Below, in pieces: positions 1 through 7,320 of a stretch of 9,432 nt of DNA. The position numbers and the translations under genes are program-made. The notes under the pieces were generated by a model. That model worked only from the letters and a program-made list of their open reading frames with translations. It was not told where the DNA came from and made no database searches. Where the stretch lies: positions 1-9,432 of the forward strand of contig JAQBNV010000671.1 in NCBI GenBank assembly GCA_028288395.1, in the 5' to 3' direction. The DNA comes from Adhaeribacter sp. GTDB lineage: Bacteria; Bacteroidota; Bacteroidia; Cytophagales; Hymenobacteraceae. The first letter of the stretch is position 1, and each line of letters begins with the position of its first letter.

Positions 1-178
1 AGCAAGAATGATTATAAAATAATGGTTTTCAAATTTGTGAAGCATATATAAATTTAACGCATAAGGCGATACAGATTAGAAGCTTGCTTTGCTGTTAATT
101 TTGATGAACCAAAACCAAAAAGCTTTGCCCGACGGCAAAGCTTTTTTTATAGTTGTAAAACGAAGTCGAAAATCAAGA
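1..178. other. Left-edge non-coding stretch
   Basis: No complete gene is supported here. One plus-strand frame is open from base 1 to a TAA at 49-51 (16 codons), so the 3' tail of a gene lying off the left edge is possible but cannot be shown. The only clear element is the hairpin at 117-146, which would serve both that possible gene and the minus-strand lactonase gene. Confidence 0.5.
117..148. terminator. Bidirectional intrinsic terminator
   Basis: A perfect 13-bp stem pairs 117-129 with 134-146 around the 4-nt loop CGAC. Its GC-rich core (GCTTTGCC/GGCAAAGC) lies next to A/T ends that become U-tracts in both directions: seven T at 142-148 on the plus strand and five T on the minus strand. 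It sits about 30 nt past the stop of the minus-strand lactonase gene, which is the expected place for that gene's terminator. Confidence 0.85.
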
Positions 179-1372
179 TTAAGCGAAAGCCGGCACCACC
201 TGTACACAAACCGGCGAGGGTACTTCTACCGAATGGCCGGTAGGGGTAAGTTTCCCGGTTTTGCTGTCGGCCAGGAAGCTAAAGATATTATTGGTGTTTT
301 GGTTTGCTACGAGTAATACCTGGCCGCTGGGGTCGAAACCAAAGTTGCGGGGCCATTTTCCCAACGTATCTACGTGTTCTACCAAACTTAATTTACCCGT
401 TTCGGCATCGATGGCCAATACCACCAGGCTGTTGTGGCCCCGGTTAGAACCGTACAAAAATTTGCCGTTCGGCGAAACGTGCACGTCGGCACAAAAACTC
501 TCCTGGGTGTAGCCGGCCGGCAAAGTCGATACTGTTTGGATAGAGGTAAAAGAACCGTTGGTGGCGTTATACGCCAGGGCAGTGATGGTAGAATTTAATT
601 CGCTGATTAAGAATGCATAGCGGCCATTCGGATGGAAAGTTAAGTGCCGGGGGCCAGAGCCGGCTTTCACCGCAAAGTCGCCGGCCGGGTTCGGAATCAA
701 ACCGCCTTCCTTCGTATTCAGGCGATAACTCTTTATTTTATCAATACCCAAATCCACGGCAAATACATACTGGTTATCGGGGGCAGGTACGATGCAGTGT
801 GCGTGCGGCCCTTCCTGTCGTTTGGTATTGGGGCCGGTGCCCTGGTGTTGTTGCTTTGTTCTTAAGTTGCCTAGTTTGCCATCGGGTTGCAACGGAAATA
901 TGGCTACATTGCCGCCTACATAATTGGCTACCAGCGCAAATTTATTTGATTTATCGAGGGTGATATAGCAAGGTGCGCCACCGCCGGTAGCTTGTTGATT
1001 CAGGAAAGTTAACCGCCCGGTTTTTTTATCAACCGAGAAAGCGCTTACGGCCCCGGTATTGCTGCCGTGAAATTCTGCTACTTCGTTTACCGCGTACAAA
1101 AAATCCCGGTTAGGCGCCAGCGTCAGAAATGACGGATTGGCCCCGCCTTTGTACCCGCTTACTTTCGTAAGCTGGCCGGTGGTGCCGTTCAGCCGATACT
1201 GGAAAATGCTCAGATCACCAACTTTGGCGTAAGTGCCCACAAAAACGGTATAAAATTTATCTTTGGTTTTTTTACCTTGCGCGGCAAACCCAGAAAAGGC
1301 CAGGGGAAGCCCGGCTAATCCGAGTCCGGCGGTTTTTAAAAAAAAGCGGCGCGTCTGTTTCTCTTCCTTCAT
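179..1372 (-). CDS. Tat-exported lactonase-family beta-propeller protein
   Basis: This 397-residue protein belongs to the lactonase/6-phosphogluconolactonase (YbhE/Pgl) beta-propeller family. Repeated blade-like units are visible, for example GTYAK near 46-50, then EGPHAHC, SGPRHLTFHPNGRYAF, HVSPNGKFLYGSNRGHNS and WPRNFGFDPSGQVLLVANQN. The N-terminus is a Tat signal: twin arginines R8-R9 in RRFFLK, then a glycine/leucine-rich hydrophobic stretch to about residue 30, with probable cleavage near FAAQ. E. coli Pgl is a cytoplasmic pentose-phosphate enzyme, so this exported form probably acts on another lactone or carboxymuconate-like substrate in the periplasm; the true substrate is unknown. The ATG directly precedes the twin-arginine motif, which supports this start. 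The gene stands alone on its strand, with a terminator about 30 nt downstream. The family call is secure, the substrate is not. Confidence 0.9.
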   Translation of the reverse strand: MKEEKQTRRFFLKTAGLGLAGLPLAFSGFAAQGKKTKDKFYTVFVGTYAKVGDLSIFQYRLNGTTGQLTKVSGYKGGANPSFLTLAPNRDFLYAVNEVAEFHGSNTGAVSAFSVDKKTGRLTFLNQQATGGGAPCYITLDKSNKFALVANYVGGNVAIFPLQPDGKLGNLRTKQQHQGTGPNTKRQEGPHAHCIVPAPDNQYVFAVDLGIDKIKSYRLNTKEGGLIPNPAGDFAVKAGSGPRHLTFHPNGRYAFLISELNSTITALAYNATNGSFTSIQTVSTLPAGYTQESFCADVHVSPNGKFLYGSNRGHNSLVVLAIDAETGKLSLVEHVDTLGKWPRNFGFDPSGQVLLVANQNTNNIFSFLADSKTGKLTPTGHSVEVPSPVCVQVVPAFA

Positions 1373-1914
1373 AAACGATATTTTGCGGAACTACTCAACT
1401 CTTCAAGCAGCAAGATAAGCAGAATTGATTAAAGCCATAAATTTAAAAATTACTTTATCTAAGCCCCTGGAAGAACAAATATCAGGATAAATAATAGTTG
1501 AGTTTCCCATTTCCTCTTGAATAAATAAGACCCATTAAGGTGAACCACCTTGCATAAAAGATTTATAAAGAGGGAAAAAGATAGTGTTGGTCATTGCCGA
1601 GGGAATCATCTGGTTAAAACCTATTGCCGGCGACGTACCTATTCGGCTTGGTTTCCTGAATTACTGCCTTTACAGATGATTTTGTTGGAATGCTTCGAAT
1701 GTTGTAGAACGCCCGGGGATTTACTCTTTTAAGAAGGGCAAGTGGTTTATGACCTACAGTATAACTTAATATTTACCCGAAAGCGGTTGCCAGGTTAAGC
1801 AGGAAAAATATCTGAAATGGTTTATAAAATAAAACCAAGTGCGATGAAGCACCTGGTTTTATTTTAAGTAAATAAGAAAGCCGGCAAGGCAATTACCTCT
1901 GAAGCGCGCAGCAG
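1373..1914. other. 542-nt intergenic region, no gene supported
   Basis: The region separates the helicase stop from the lactonase start, both on the minus strand. A 60-codon plus-strand frame (1550-1732) needs a TTG start, is rich in Cys and Arg and resembles no known family. A minus-strand frame open over about 1610-1750 lacks a start codon. I see no Bacteroidota-type promoter (TTG, about 19 nt, TAnnTTTG) in good register before the lactonase gene. The clear element is the helicase terminator at 1826-1865. Confidence 0.55.
1826..1865 (-). terminator. Intrinsic terminator of the helicase gene
   Basis: A 17-position stem pairs 1826-1842 with 1849-1865 around the loop GATGAA, with a single A/C mismatch (1838/1853). 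The arms end in AAAATAAAACC and GGTTTTATTTT, so a U-rich tract follows the GC-containing core in either direction. It lies 50 nt beyond the stop of the minus-strand DEAD-box gene. Confidence 0.82.
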
Positions 1915-3150
1915 TTAAAAACTTTTAGGGCGGCTAGACCATTTTTTCTTTGGTTTGTTGGCCAACCGGGCTTTTTCTGCCGTGGAAGCCACTATTTCGG
2001 CTTTGCCGATAGAGTTAAAATGGTAAGGATGATCTTCTACCACCGGAATATTTTTGGAAATTAATTTATGAATATCGCGCAGGAACGGCTTTTCTTCGGC
2101 ATCGCAGAACGAAAGCGCAATACCACTGGCGCCGGCCCGGCCCGTCCGGCCGATGCGGTGCACGTACGTTTCCGGTACATTCGGTAATTCAAAATTTATT
2201 ACGTGGGTCAGTTCTTCTACATCTATACCGCGGGCGGCAATATCGGTAGCAACCAACACCCGGGTAGTCCGGCTTTTAAAATTAGAAAGCGCGCGTTGGC
2301 GGGCATTCTGCGATTTATTACCGTGGATGGCTTCGGCCTGGATACCGGCGCTGTTTAAATCTTTCGCCACCCGGTCGGCACCGTGTTTGGTGCGGGTAAA
2401 TACCAGGGCTGTGGCAATATTATGGTCTTCCAGTACGTGGTTCAGCAGTTTGCGCTTGTTATTTTTCTCAACAAAGTAAACGGCTTGTTTAATGGTGTCG
2501 GCGGTAGATGATACCGGGGTAACTTCCACTTTGGCCGGGTTAACCAGAATCGTATTGGCTAATTCCACAATTTCGCGGGGCATAGTAGCCGAGAAAAACA
2601 GCGTTTGCCGTTTAGCCGGTAATTTGGCGATAACCCGTTTTACGTCGTGCACAAACCCCATGTCCAGCATGCGGTCGGCCTCGTCCAGTACAAATAATTT
2701 TATGCTTTGCAGGTTTATAAAGCCCTGGCTCATTAAATCGAGCAGGCGGCCGGGCGTGGCTACCAAAATATCAACGCCCCGCTGCAACGCGGTTGTTTGA
2801 GCATGCTGCGAAACCCCGCCAAAAACTACCAGGTGCCGCAAACCGGTAAACCGGCCATAAGCCGAAAAGCTTTCTTCAATCTGGATCGCGAGTTCGCGGG
2901 TAGGGGTAAGGATTAGCGCTTTAATGCCTTTGGGGCCGCGCTCGTTGGTCTGTTCGTTTTTTAATATTTGCAGAATCGGAATGGCGAAAGCAGCCGTTTT
3001 ACCGGTTCCGGTCTGGGCGCAGCCGAGTAAGTCCCGGCGTTGCAGAATCAAAGGAATAGATTGCTCCTGGATGGGCGTTGGTTGGGTATAACCTTCTGTT
3101 TTCAGCGCCTTCAGGATAGGCTCTATTAAATCTAAATTGTCAAATGTCAT
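1915..3150 (-). CDS. rhlE: RhlE-type DEAD-box ATP-dependent RNA helicase
   Basis: This 411-residue protein is a two-domain superfamily 2 RNA helicase that unwinds short RNA duplexes using ATP, typically in ribosome assembly, mRNA decay and cold adaptation. All motifs are present and intact: Q motif YTQPTPIQ (21-28), motif I AQTGTGKT (45-52), Ia PTRELA (83-88), GG (111-112), Ib TPGR (132-135), II DEAD (156-159) in [17 protein letters not shown] (187-189), [22 protein letters not shown] (301-310) and [10 protein letters not shown] (331-338). [25 protein letters not shown] and IHGNKSQ closely follow E. coli RhlE. The C-terminal extension after about 375 is short and ends in a basic patch (KPKKKW), with no DbpA-type RNA-binding domain. 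The leader at 3151-3250 contains the perfect palindrome GCCTTAAGGC (3194-3203). It is probably monocistronic, with its own terminator at 1826-1865. Confidence 0.95.
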   Translation of the reverse strand: MTFDNLDLIEPILKALKTEGYTQPTPIQEQSIPLILQRRDLLGCAQTGTGKTAAFAIPILQILKNEQTNERGPKGIKALILTPTRELAIQIEESFSAYGRFTGLRHLVVFGGVSQHAQTTALQRGVDILVATPGRLLDLMSQGFINLQSIKLFVLDEADRMLDMGFVHDVKRVIAKLPAKRQTLFFSATMPREIVELANTILVNPAKVEVTPVSSTADTIKQAVYFVEKNNKRKLLNHVLEDHNIATALVFTRTKHGADRVAKDLNSAGIQAEAIHGNKSQNARQRALSNFKSRTTRVLVATDIAARGIDVEELTHVINFELPNVPETYVHRIGRTGRAGASGIALSFCDAEEKPFLRDIHKLISKNIPVVEDHPYHFNSIGKAEIVASTAEKARLANKPKKKWSSRPKSF

Positions 3151-3734
3151 TGGTTTTGTTTAAATGCCGGCTTCAAAAACGAGGTCTTTATTGGCCTTAA
3201 GGCAAAAAAGATAGGTATGGTTTAAAAATAAACTAACCGGCTGGTTCAGTTGTATAACGCTACTCTGTGCCTAACAATTCAATTAAAGCCATATTAATCT
3301 GGTTACCTATTACCAAAGCAATAATTGTCTTATCGGCGGGCAAAGGTACGGTTTTATTCTTTAGCATCGTCTTAATTCTTTCTTTCACGGCTGTAAAGCC
3401 CGGTAATGCTTGATTTCTAAACGAATTTAGTTTTCTGTTTACCCACGTTTTCAAGTGCTTTTCTATCGTTTTGATTCTAGCCGAACTGGCACGTTACGGC
3501 AAATTTATTCCTGAATCTCAACAGTTTGCCTGGTTTTAAGGGTAGGCGCATAATATTTGCACCATATTTGTACAGACAAGAGTGCCGGAATAGCAGAAAC
3601 CATCTTGGCACGGTTATTTTCCTGGATTTTTTCTGAGCAAAAGCTTTAACGGAGGTATTAGGTTCAGGAACAAAGGAAATGGCTGCTTTGGGAAAAAACT
3701 GGAGCAATTGAGGAAGGGGAAATATACTGTTTAG

Positions 3735-3835
3735 GGGCTGTCTGAAAAGCAGGATTTATTTGCCAGAATGGCAGGATTAAATAAGCAGCCCTGCCAGGTG
3801 CTGGCAAGCCGTGTGCATTTGCACGAAAAAAGTGC
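3735..3835. repeat. Cluster of consecutive stem-loops
   Basis: Four potential hairpins are packed into about 100 nt. The first pairs GGGCTG (3735-3740), ATTTA (3754-3758) and TGCCA (3761-3765) with TGGCA (3769-3773), TAAAT (3778-3782) and CAGCCC (3786-3791). The second is the perfect stem TGCCAG-gtg-CTGGCA (3792-3806). The third is GTGC-atttGCAC (3813-3824), and the fourth GCAC-gaaaaaa-GTGC (3821-3835). The third and fourth share the same GCAC and so exclude each other. The cluster could be leader RNA structure for the downstream phosphoesterase or the decayed remains of a small mobile repeat; the sequence does not decide. Confidence 0.45.
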
Positions 3836-3873
3836 CTGCCGCTCATCCGGAATTAAATTAAATATAAACAGCT

Positions 3874-3888
3874 GACCTTGTAAAGGTC
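3874..3888 (+). promoter_or_regulatory. Small hairpin in the phosphoesterase leader
   Basis: A perfect 6-bp stem, GACCTT (3874-3879) with AAGGTC (3883-3888), closes a 3-nt loop 27 nt before the ATG of the metallophosphoesterase. No long U-tract follows (only CTGTTTTC), so it is more likely a leader structure than an efficient terminator. Any function is conjecture. Confidence 0.3.
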
Positions 3889-3915
3889 CTGTTTTCATGA
3901 CAAGATATAAATTAA

Positions 3916-5169
3916 ATGCATCAAAATAGATTTTTCTTTGGCGTTTTCCTGGTCATTATCTTATCTTTTTTATTAGATAAATATGCCTACTCCGGCATTA
4001 AAACCATTATAGCTACCTGGCAATCGGATCGGTTAAAAAGGTTAGTCCGCTGGGGTTACTGGACCGTTTCGTTGGGTGTAACCGGAACCATGCTGGCTTT
4101 GCCGCTGCTGGGGCTCCGCAATGCTTTTAGCTACTGGATGCTGAGTATATTTTTCACCTTGTTTGTTACCAAATTGGTTTATACCTTGGTCCTTTTCGGC
4201 GAAGATATTTACCGCGCGATAAGATTAATGCTAAATACCCTTTGGGGTGCCGGGGCAGGCGAGGGGCAGCGGGCTACTCCGGGTCGCCGGAAGTTTATCA
4301 GCCAGCTAGGCTTGGCTTTGGCAACCATTCCTTTCGCTTCTGCACTTTATGGCATGATTAAAGGCAAGTACGATTACACAGTGCACCGGCATACCTTATT
4401 CTTTGACGATTTGCCCGCCGAGTTTGATGGCTTTACCATTACCCAGATTTCGGATGTGCACGCGGGTACTTTTGATAATGCCGAAGCCGTACAACGGGGC
4501 ATCGATTTGATCAAGGCCCAGCAATCGGATTTATTTGTTTTTACCGGCGATATGGTAAACAATGTGGCCGATGAAATGCAACCCTGGTTAAACCACTTCA
4601 GTCAGCTGCGCGCGCCCTTTGGCCAGTTTTCGGTTTTGGGCAACCACGATTACGGCGATTATATGCAATGGAAAAGTGAAGAAGCTAAAGTTGCCAACCT
4701 GGAAAATCTGAAGCAGCACCACGCAGCCTTGGGTTACCGCTTATTACTGGACGAAAATATTATCCTGGAAAAGAACGGCCAGAAAATAGCTCTGCTGGGC
4801 GTTGAAAATTGGGGTGATGGGTTTGTGCAAAAAGGTGATTTGGAAAAAGCTTTAACCGGCGTAGATAAAGATTCTTTTAAAATATTGCTCTCGCACGACC
4901 CTTCGCACTGGCAGAATATTGTTAAAAAGCACCCGACGCACATTCATCTGACCTTGGCCGGCCATACCCACGGCATGCAAATGGGTATCGAAACACCTAC
5001 GGTAAAGTGGAGCCCCGCAGGACTGCGCTACGCCCACTGGGCCGGTTTAGCCGAAGAAAACCTGCGGTATTTGTACGTAAACCGGGGCTTTGGTTTCCTG
5101 GGTTTCACCGGGCGGGTAGGCATCTGGCCCGAAATTACCGTATTGGAACTGCGGAGAAAAGTAGCTTAA
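3916..5169 (+). CDS. Membrane-anchored YkuE/YaeI-like metallophosphoesterase
   Basis: This 417-residue calcineurin-like metallophosphoesterase carries the full dinuclear-metal signature: D180-x-H182 (SDVH), D212 (GDMV), N243-H244 (GNHD), H327 (SHDP) and H350-x-H352 (GHTHG). The relatives YkuE and YaeI are envelope phosphodiesterases; YaeI acts on lipid A-type substrates in vitro and YkuE is Tat-exported. The N-terminus has hydrophobic segments at about 5-22, 47-66 and 72-94, then a twin-arginine-like motif R124-R125-K-F-I followed by a fourth hydrophobic segment (130-146). This would place the catalytic domain (from about 155) at the outer face of the inner membrane. The ATG follows an A/T-rich stretch without a Shine-Dalgarno. 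A strong terminator begins 8 nt after the stop, so the gene is probably monocistronic. The class is certain, the substrate unknown. Confidence 0.92.
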   Translation: MHQNRFFFGVFLVIILSFLLDKYAYSGIKTIIATWQSDRLKRLVRWGYWTVSLGVTGTMLALPLLGLRNAFSYWMLSIFFTLFVTKLVYTLVLFGEDIYRAIRLMLNTLWGAGAGEGQRATPGRRKFISQLGLALATIPFASALYGMIKGKYDYTVHRHTLFFDDLPAEFDGFTITQISDVHAGTFDNAEAVQRGIDLIKAQQSDLFVFTGDMVNNVADEMQPWLNHFSQLRAPFGQFSVLGNHDYGDYMQWKSEEAKVANLENLKQHHAALGYRLLLDENIILEKNGQKIALLGVENWGDGFVQKGDLEKALTGVDKDSFKILLSHDPSHWQNIVKKHPTHIHLTLAGHTHGMQMGIETPTVKWSPAGLRYAHWAGLAEENLRYLYVNRGFGFLGFTGRVGIWPEITVLELRRKVA

Positions 5170-5176
5170 ATCTTTG

Positions 5177-5236
5177 GGCTGGCTGGTTTGGGATTGGGTT
5201 TAAATAAATTAGCAAAAACCAGCCAGCCATATTTTT
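5177..5236 (+). terminator. Strong rho-independent terminator after the phosphoesterase
   Basis: A perfect 13-bp stem pairs 5177-5189 (GGCTGGCTGGTTT) with 5216-5228 and is followed by ATATTTTTT. The 26-nt loop is unusually long for an intrinsic terminator. It starts 8 nt after the phosphoesterase stop and lies between convergent genes. On the minus strand it begins about 28 nt past the GH16 stop but lacks a following U-tract, so it should work mainly for the plus-strand gene. Confidence 0.82.
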
Positions 5237-5256
5237 TACCGGCCGTAATTTTTAAA

Positions 5257-6051
5257 TTATTGATAAACCCGGACGTAATCGATATAAAACTTCTGTGGGA
5301 AGGCTGCCATATCTACGCCGCGTTGGCCGCCCCAGGCTCCGCCCATGGCCAGATTTAAAATCAGGTAAAAAGGTTGGCTGTAAGGCCAGGTATCGGTACC
5401 GGTGCCTTCGTTTTTAAAAGTGAAAACCACTTTTTTGTCCAGCAGGAAATCTATTTTATCTTTTGTCCAGTCTACGGCATACACGTGGTAATCGGCGGCG
5501 GGATTAATTAACCCGATTTTTTGCCCTTTATTCGTTTTTTTGGTGTGGTTATAGGCTTTGGTATGCACATTAAAATGGAGGGTATCAGGGTCGAAACCTA
5601 CATTTTCCATTATATCAATTTCGCCGCAGGCGGGCCAACCCACTTCCCGGATATTTTTACCTAACATCCAAACGGCCGGCCAGGTACCCCGCGCCGAAGG
5701 AATTTTGGCCCGCACTTCAATGCGCCCGTATTGCCATTCGGCGGTGCCTTGCGTGGTGAGGCTAGCCGAGGTAACCGGTACTTTTTTGCCCTTTACCAGC
5801 AATGAATCGTGGCGGGCTTCCAGTACCAGGTTGCCATTTTCGACCCGGGCATTTTCCAGCCGGCCTTTGGTATAATATTGCAGTTCCTTGTTCCGAAGAT
5901 AACCTTCTTCCGGTACCCACTTCTTCGGGTCAGGTTGGCCGTGGTAATTGAACTCATCGCCCCAAACCAGTTTTAATTTAGCGGGTTGGGGAGGAGCGAT
6001 CCAGGTAAGAACCGTCCAGCAGGAAACGAAAAACAAGGTAAGATAAGTCAT
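5257..6051 (-). CDS. Secreted GH16 endo-beta-1,3-glucanase-like hydrolase
   Basis: This 264-residue protein is a single-domain glycoside hydrolase of family 16, a retaining enzyme with a jelly-roll fold. The catalytic signature GEIDIMENVG is complete: E144 nucleophile, D146 helper, E149 acid/base. WPACGEIDIME, the preceding RGTWPAVWML and the early VWGDEFN are typical of the laminarinase (beta-1,3-glucanase) branch, so laminarin-like or mixed-linkage beta-glucan is the likely substrate. The fold ends with FYIDYVRVYQ and no carbohydrate-binding or sorting domain follows. Residues 1-17 are hydrophobic and act as a signal peptide or anchor, but lack the usual basic residues; FVSC (8-11) could be a weak lipobox. 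An in-frame TAA lies just upstream and the next Met is residue 128, so this ATG is the only reasonable start. The gene is 79 nt downstream of the VOC gene on the same strand. No SusC/SusD pair is adjacent, so it is not in an obvious polysaccharide locus. Confidence 0.92.
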   Translation of the reverse strand: MTYLTLFFVSCWTVLTWIAPPQPAKLKLVWGDEFNYHGQPDPKKWVPEEGYLRNKELQYYTKGRLENARVENGNLVLEARHDSLLVKGKKVPVTSASLTTQGTAEWQYGRIEVRAKIPSARGTWPAVWMLGKNIREVGWPACGEIDIMENVGFDPDTLHFNVHTKAYNHTKKTNKGQKIGLINPAADYHVYAVDWTKDKIDFLLDKKVVFTFKNEGTGTDTWPYSQPFYLILNLAMGGAWGGQRGVDMAAFPQKFYIDYVRVYQ

Positions 6052-6130
6052 AGGTTCGTAATCCGGTTAAGTGTTCTAAAATAATAAAACTGGGCAATGG
6101 CAGAGGTTTGCAAAGATTAAAAGGGCCGTA

Positions 6131-6538
6131 TTATTTTTTTACTTCGCAGTTAAACATCCAGTTAATCCCGAATTTATCGGTGAGCATCCCGAAGCGGGCG
6201 CCCCAGAAAGTGTCCTGCAGCGGCATGGTTACTTTGCCGCCTACAGCCAGGTTCTGAAAAGCCATTTCCATGGGGGTAACCTCCGGAAAATTGAGCGACA
6301 GGGTAATATTATTGCCGGTAGTAAGCGGGAAGTCCGGTAAACAATCCGAGGCCATAATGGTAGCTTTATCTAATTGTAATACCGCGTGTAAAACCTTCTT
6401 TTTAAAGGCTTCGGGTACTGCCATTGGTGCACTTTCAAAATAGCTTAACATCGGAATTTCTCCGTGCAGGGTTTCTTTGTAAAAGTGAAGGGCCTCTTCG
6501 CAATTGCCGGCAAAATTTAAATAGGGTTGAACTTCCAT
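6131..6538 (-). CDS. PhnB-like VOC (glyoxalase/bleomycin-resistance fold) protein
   Basis: This 135-residue protein is of the PhnB/3-demethylubiquinone methyltransferase-like branch of the vicinal oxygen chelate superfamily, at the normal length for a single-domain member. Landmarks are PYLNFAGNCEEALHFYKE (5-22), the central strand LHAVLQLDKATIMASD (50-65), and the C-terminal block MPLQDTFWGARFGMLTDKFG (105-124) followed by INWMFN. Members are small soluble dimers; most PhnB-type proteins in bacteria have no proven reaction, so no substrate is proposed. There is no signal peptide, so it is cytoplasmic. It lies 116 nt downstream of the YdcF-like gene and 79 nt upstream of the GH16 gene on the same strand. 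The gaps are long enough that separate promoters are possible. The family call is firm, the function open. Confidence 0.9.
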   Translation of the reverse strand: MEVQPYLNFAGNCEEALHFYKETLHGEIPMLSYFESAPMAVPEAFKKKVLHAVLQLDKATIMASDCLPDFPLTTGNNITLSLNFPEVTPMEMAFQNLAVGGKVTMPLQDTFWGARFGMLTDKFGINWMFNCEVKK

Positions 6539-6628
6539 GTTTTATAAGCAGGTGTAAAATATTTGCTATCAGGTAAATAGGATATTAGAATAAATAATAT
6601 TCCTTTAGGCAAAATTGCATTCTATGAT

Positions 6629-6652
6629 AAAAAAAATAATTTGAAAAAATTA
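6629..6652 (-). terminator. Possible weak terminator after the YdcF-like gene
   Basis: On the minus strand TAATTT, loop TTTC and AAATTA form a 6-bp all-A/T stem, followed directly by eight T. It begins 2 nt after the stop codon. The U-tract is good, but a stem without G/C pairs is weak, so partial termination ahead of the VOC gene is the most that can be argued. Confidence 0.35.
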
Positions 6653-6654
6653 CC

Positions 6655-7320
6655 TTAATTCTCCGGCATTAAATGGCTGGTAAAACCTTTTGCTATTAAC
6701 TGCTCATAAGCGCTCCAAACGGCGGCCGGAATATCCTGGTAAATCTGGAAGCCCAGGGGTGGGTATATTTTTATACGTTGTAAATCCCCGAGCATAATAT
6801 TAACGACTTCGGTCTGCGATATTTCGTGATTCGGATAATCCGCAAAACTTATTTGGGGAGAAGTTACCATAATATCGACTGCTTCGCCGGGCCACTGTTG
6901 CATAAAAGTGGCATAAGCCCTTCTTTCCATATAAGGTTTCTGGACCAGGATCATGCGCCGCACCGGAATATCATTTTTCTGCAGCAGCTGATGGGTAAGA
7001 ATAATATTTTCCCCGGAATTTGTCGATCGGTTTTCTATTAGAATTTTGTCTGGGGGTACGCCCATTTCTACTGCAATCCGGGCAAATTTATTTGCCTCGG
7101 GTTCATCCCACATGCCTTCGGTAAGCCTACCCAAACCGCCCGTGAAAACCAGGAGCGGGGCAAACCCCTGCAAAAATAATTCGGCGCCCCGCTCGGCTAC
7201 CCGCGTATCGTGGCTGCCCAACGCCAGAATACAATCGGCGGGAGAGAGCGCGTGGTTCAGGTGGTGGTAATCCCAGATAAGCTGGCTCAGGCGGATGGTT
7301 TCGGAATTAAGATGCGTCAT
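6655..7320 (-). CDS. YdcF/DUF218 family protein (soluble form)
   Basis: This 221-residue protein belongs to the YdcF/DUF218 family, with a Rossmann-like fold. Visible landmarks, numbered from the ATG at 7320, are ILALGSHDTRVAERGAELF (31-49), VFTGGLGR (58-65), a conserved acidic ENRSTNSGEN (96-105) and LVQKPYMERRA (125-135). E. coli YdcF is reported to bind S-adenosylmethionine, whereas other DUF218 proteins (SanA, ElyC) are membrane-anchored envelope factors. This protein has no membrane segment and so resembles the soluble YdcF type; its biochemical role is unknown. A TTG two codons upstream (7326) would add Met-Leu, but the ATG is preferred. It is first of three minus-strand genes and diverges from the SDR gene across 337 nt. 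Confidence 0.88.
   Translation of the reverse strand: MTHLNSETIRLSQLIWDYHHLNHALSPADCILALGSHDTRVAERGAELFLQGFAPLLVFTGGLGRLTEGMWDEPEANKFARIAVEMGVPPDKILIENRSTNSGENIILTHQLLQKNDIPVRRMILVQKPYMERRAYATFMQQWPGEAVDIMVTSPQISFADYPNHEISQTEVVNIMLGDLQRIKIYPPLGFQIYQDIPAAVWSAYEQLIAKGFTSHLMPEN

Larger units (their letters stand above)
3151..3915. other. 765-nt divergent intergenic region with hairpins, no confident gene
   Basis: This gap lies between the divergently transcribed helicase and phosphoesterase genes, so both promoters should be within it. No convincing protein is encoded. A minus-strand frame ends at 3260; its best ATG (3367-3365) would give only 35 residues, although the codons read naturally. 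Frames at 3477-3707 and 3664-3846 (minus) look like random translation. TACCTTTG on the minus strand (about 3339-3346) fits the Bacteroidota -7 box, but no -33 TTG lies at the right distance. The dense hairpins at 3735-3835 and 3874-3888 are listed separately. Confidence 0.5.

Noticed and set aside
1550..1732. 60-codon plus-strand frame in the lactonase/helicase gap
   Set aside because: It needs a TTG start, has no ribosome binding site, and its Cys/Arg-rich translation resembles no family; it reads as chance.
3194..3203. Palindrome GCCTTAAGGC in the helicase leader as an operator
   Set aside because: A single 10-bp palindrome with no spacer and no known matching regulator; chance is not excluded.
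3339..3346. TACCTTTG (minus strand) as the helicase promoter -7 box
   Set aside because: No TTG at the -33 distance, and it lies about 190 nt from the start codon.
3477..3846. Minus-strand frames in the helicase/phosphoesterase gap
   Set aside because: The translations look random, they overlap each other in different frames, and they cover the hairpin cluster.
5257..7320. Three minus-strand genes as one functional operon or polysaccharide utilisation locus
   Set aside because: The gaps are 116 and 79 nt, a possible weak terminator follows the first gene, the functions are unrelated and no SusC/SusD genes are present.
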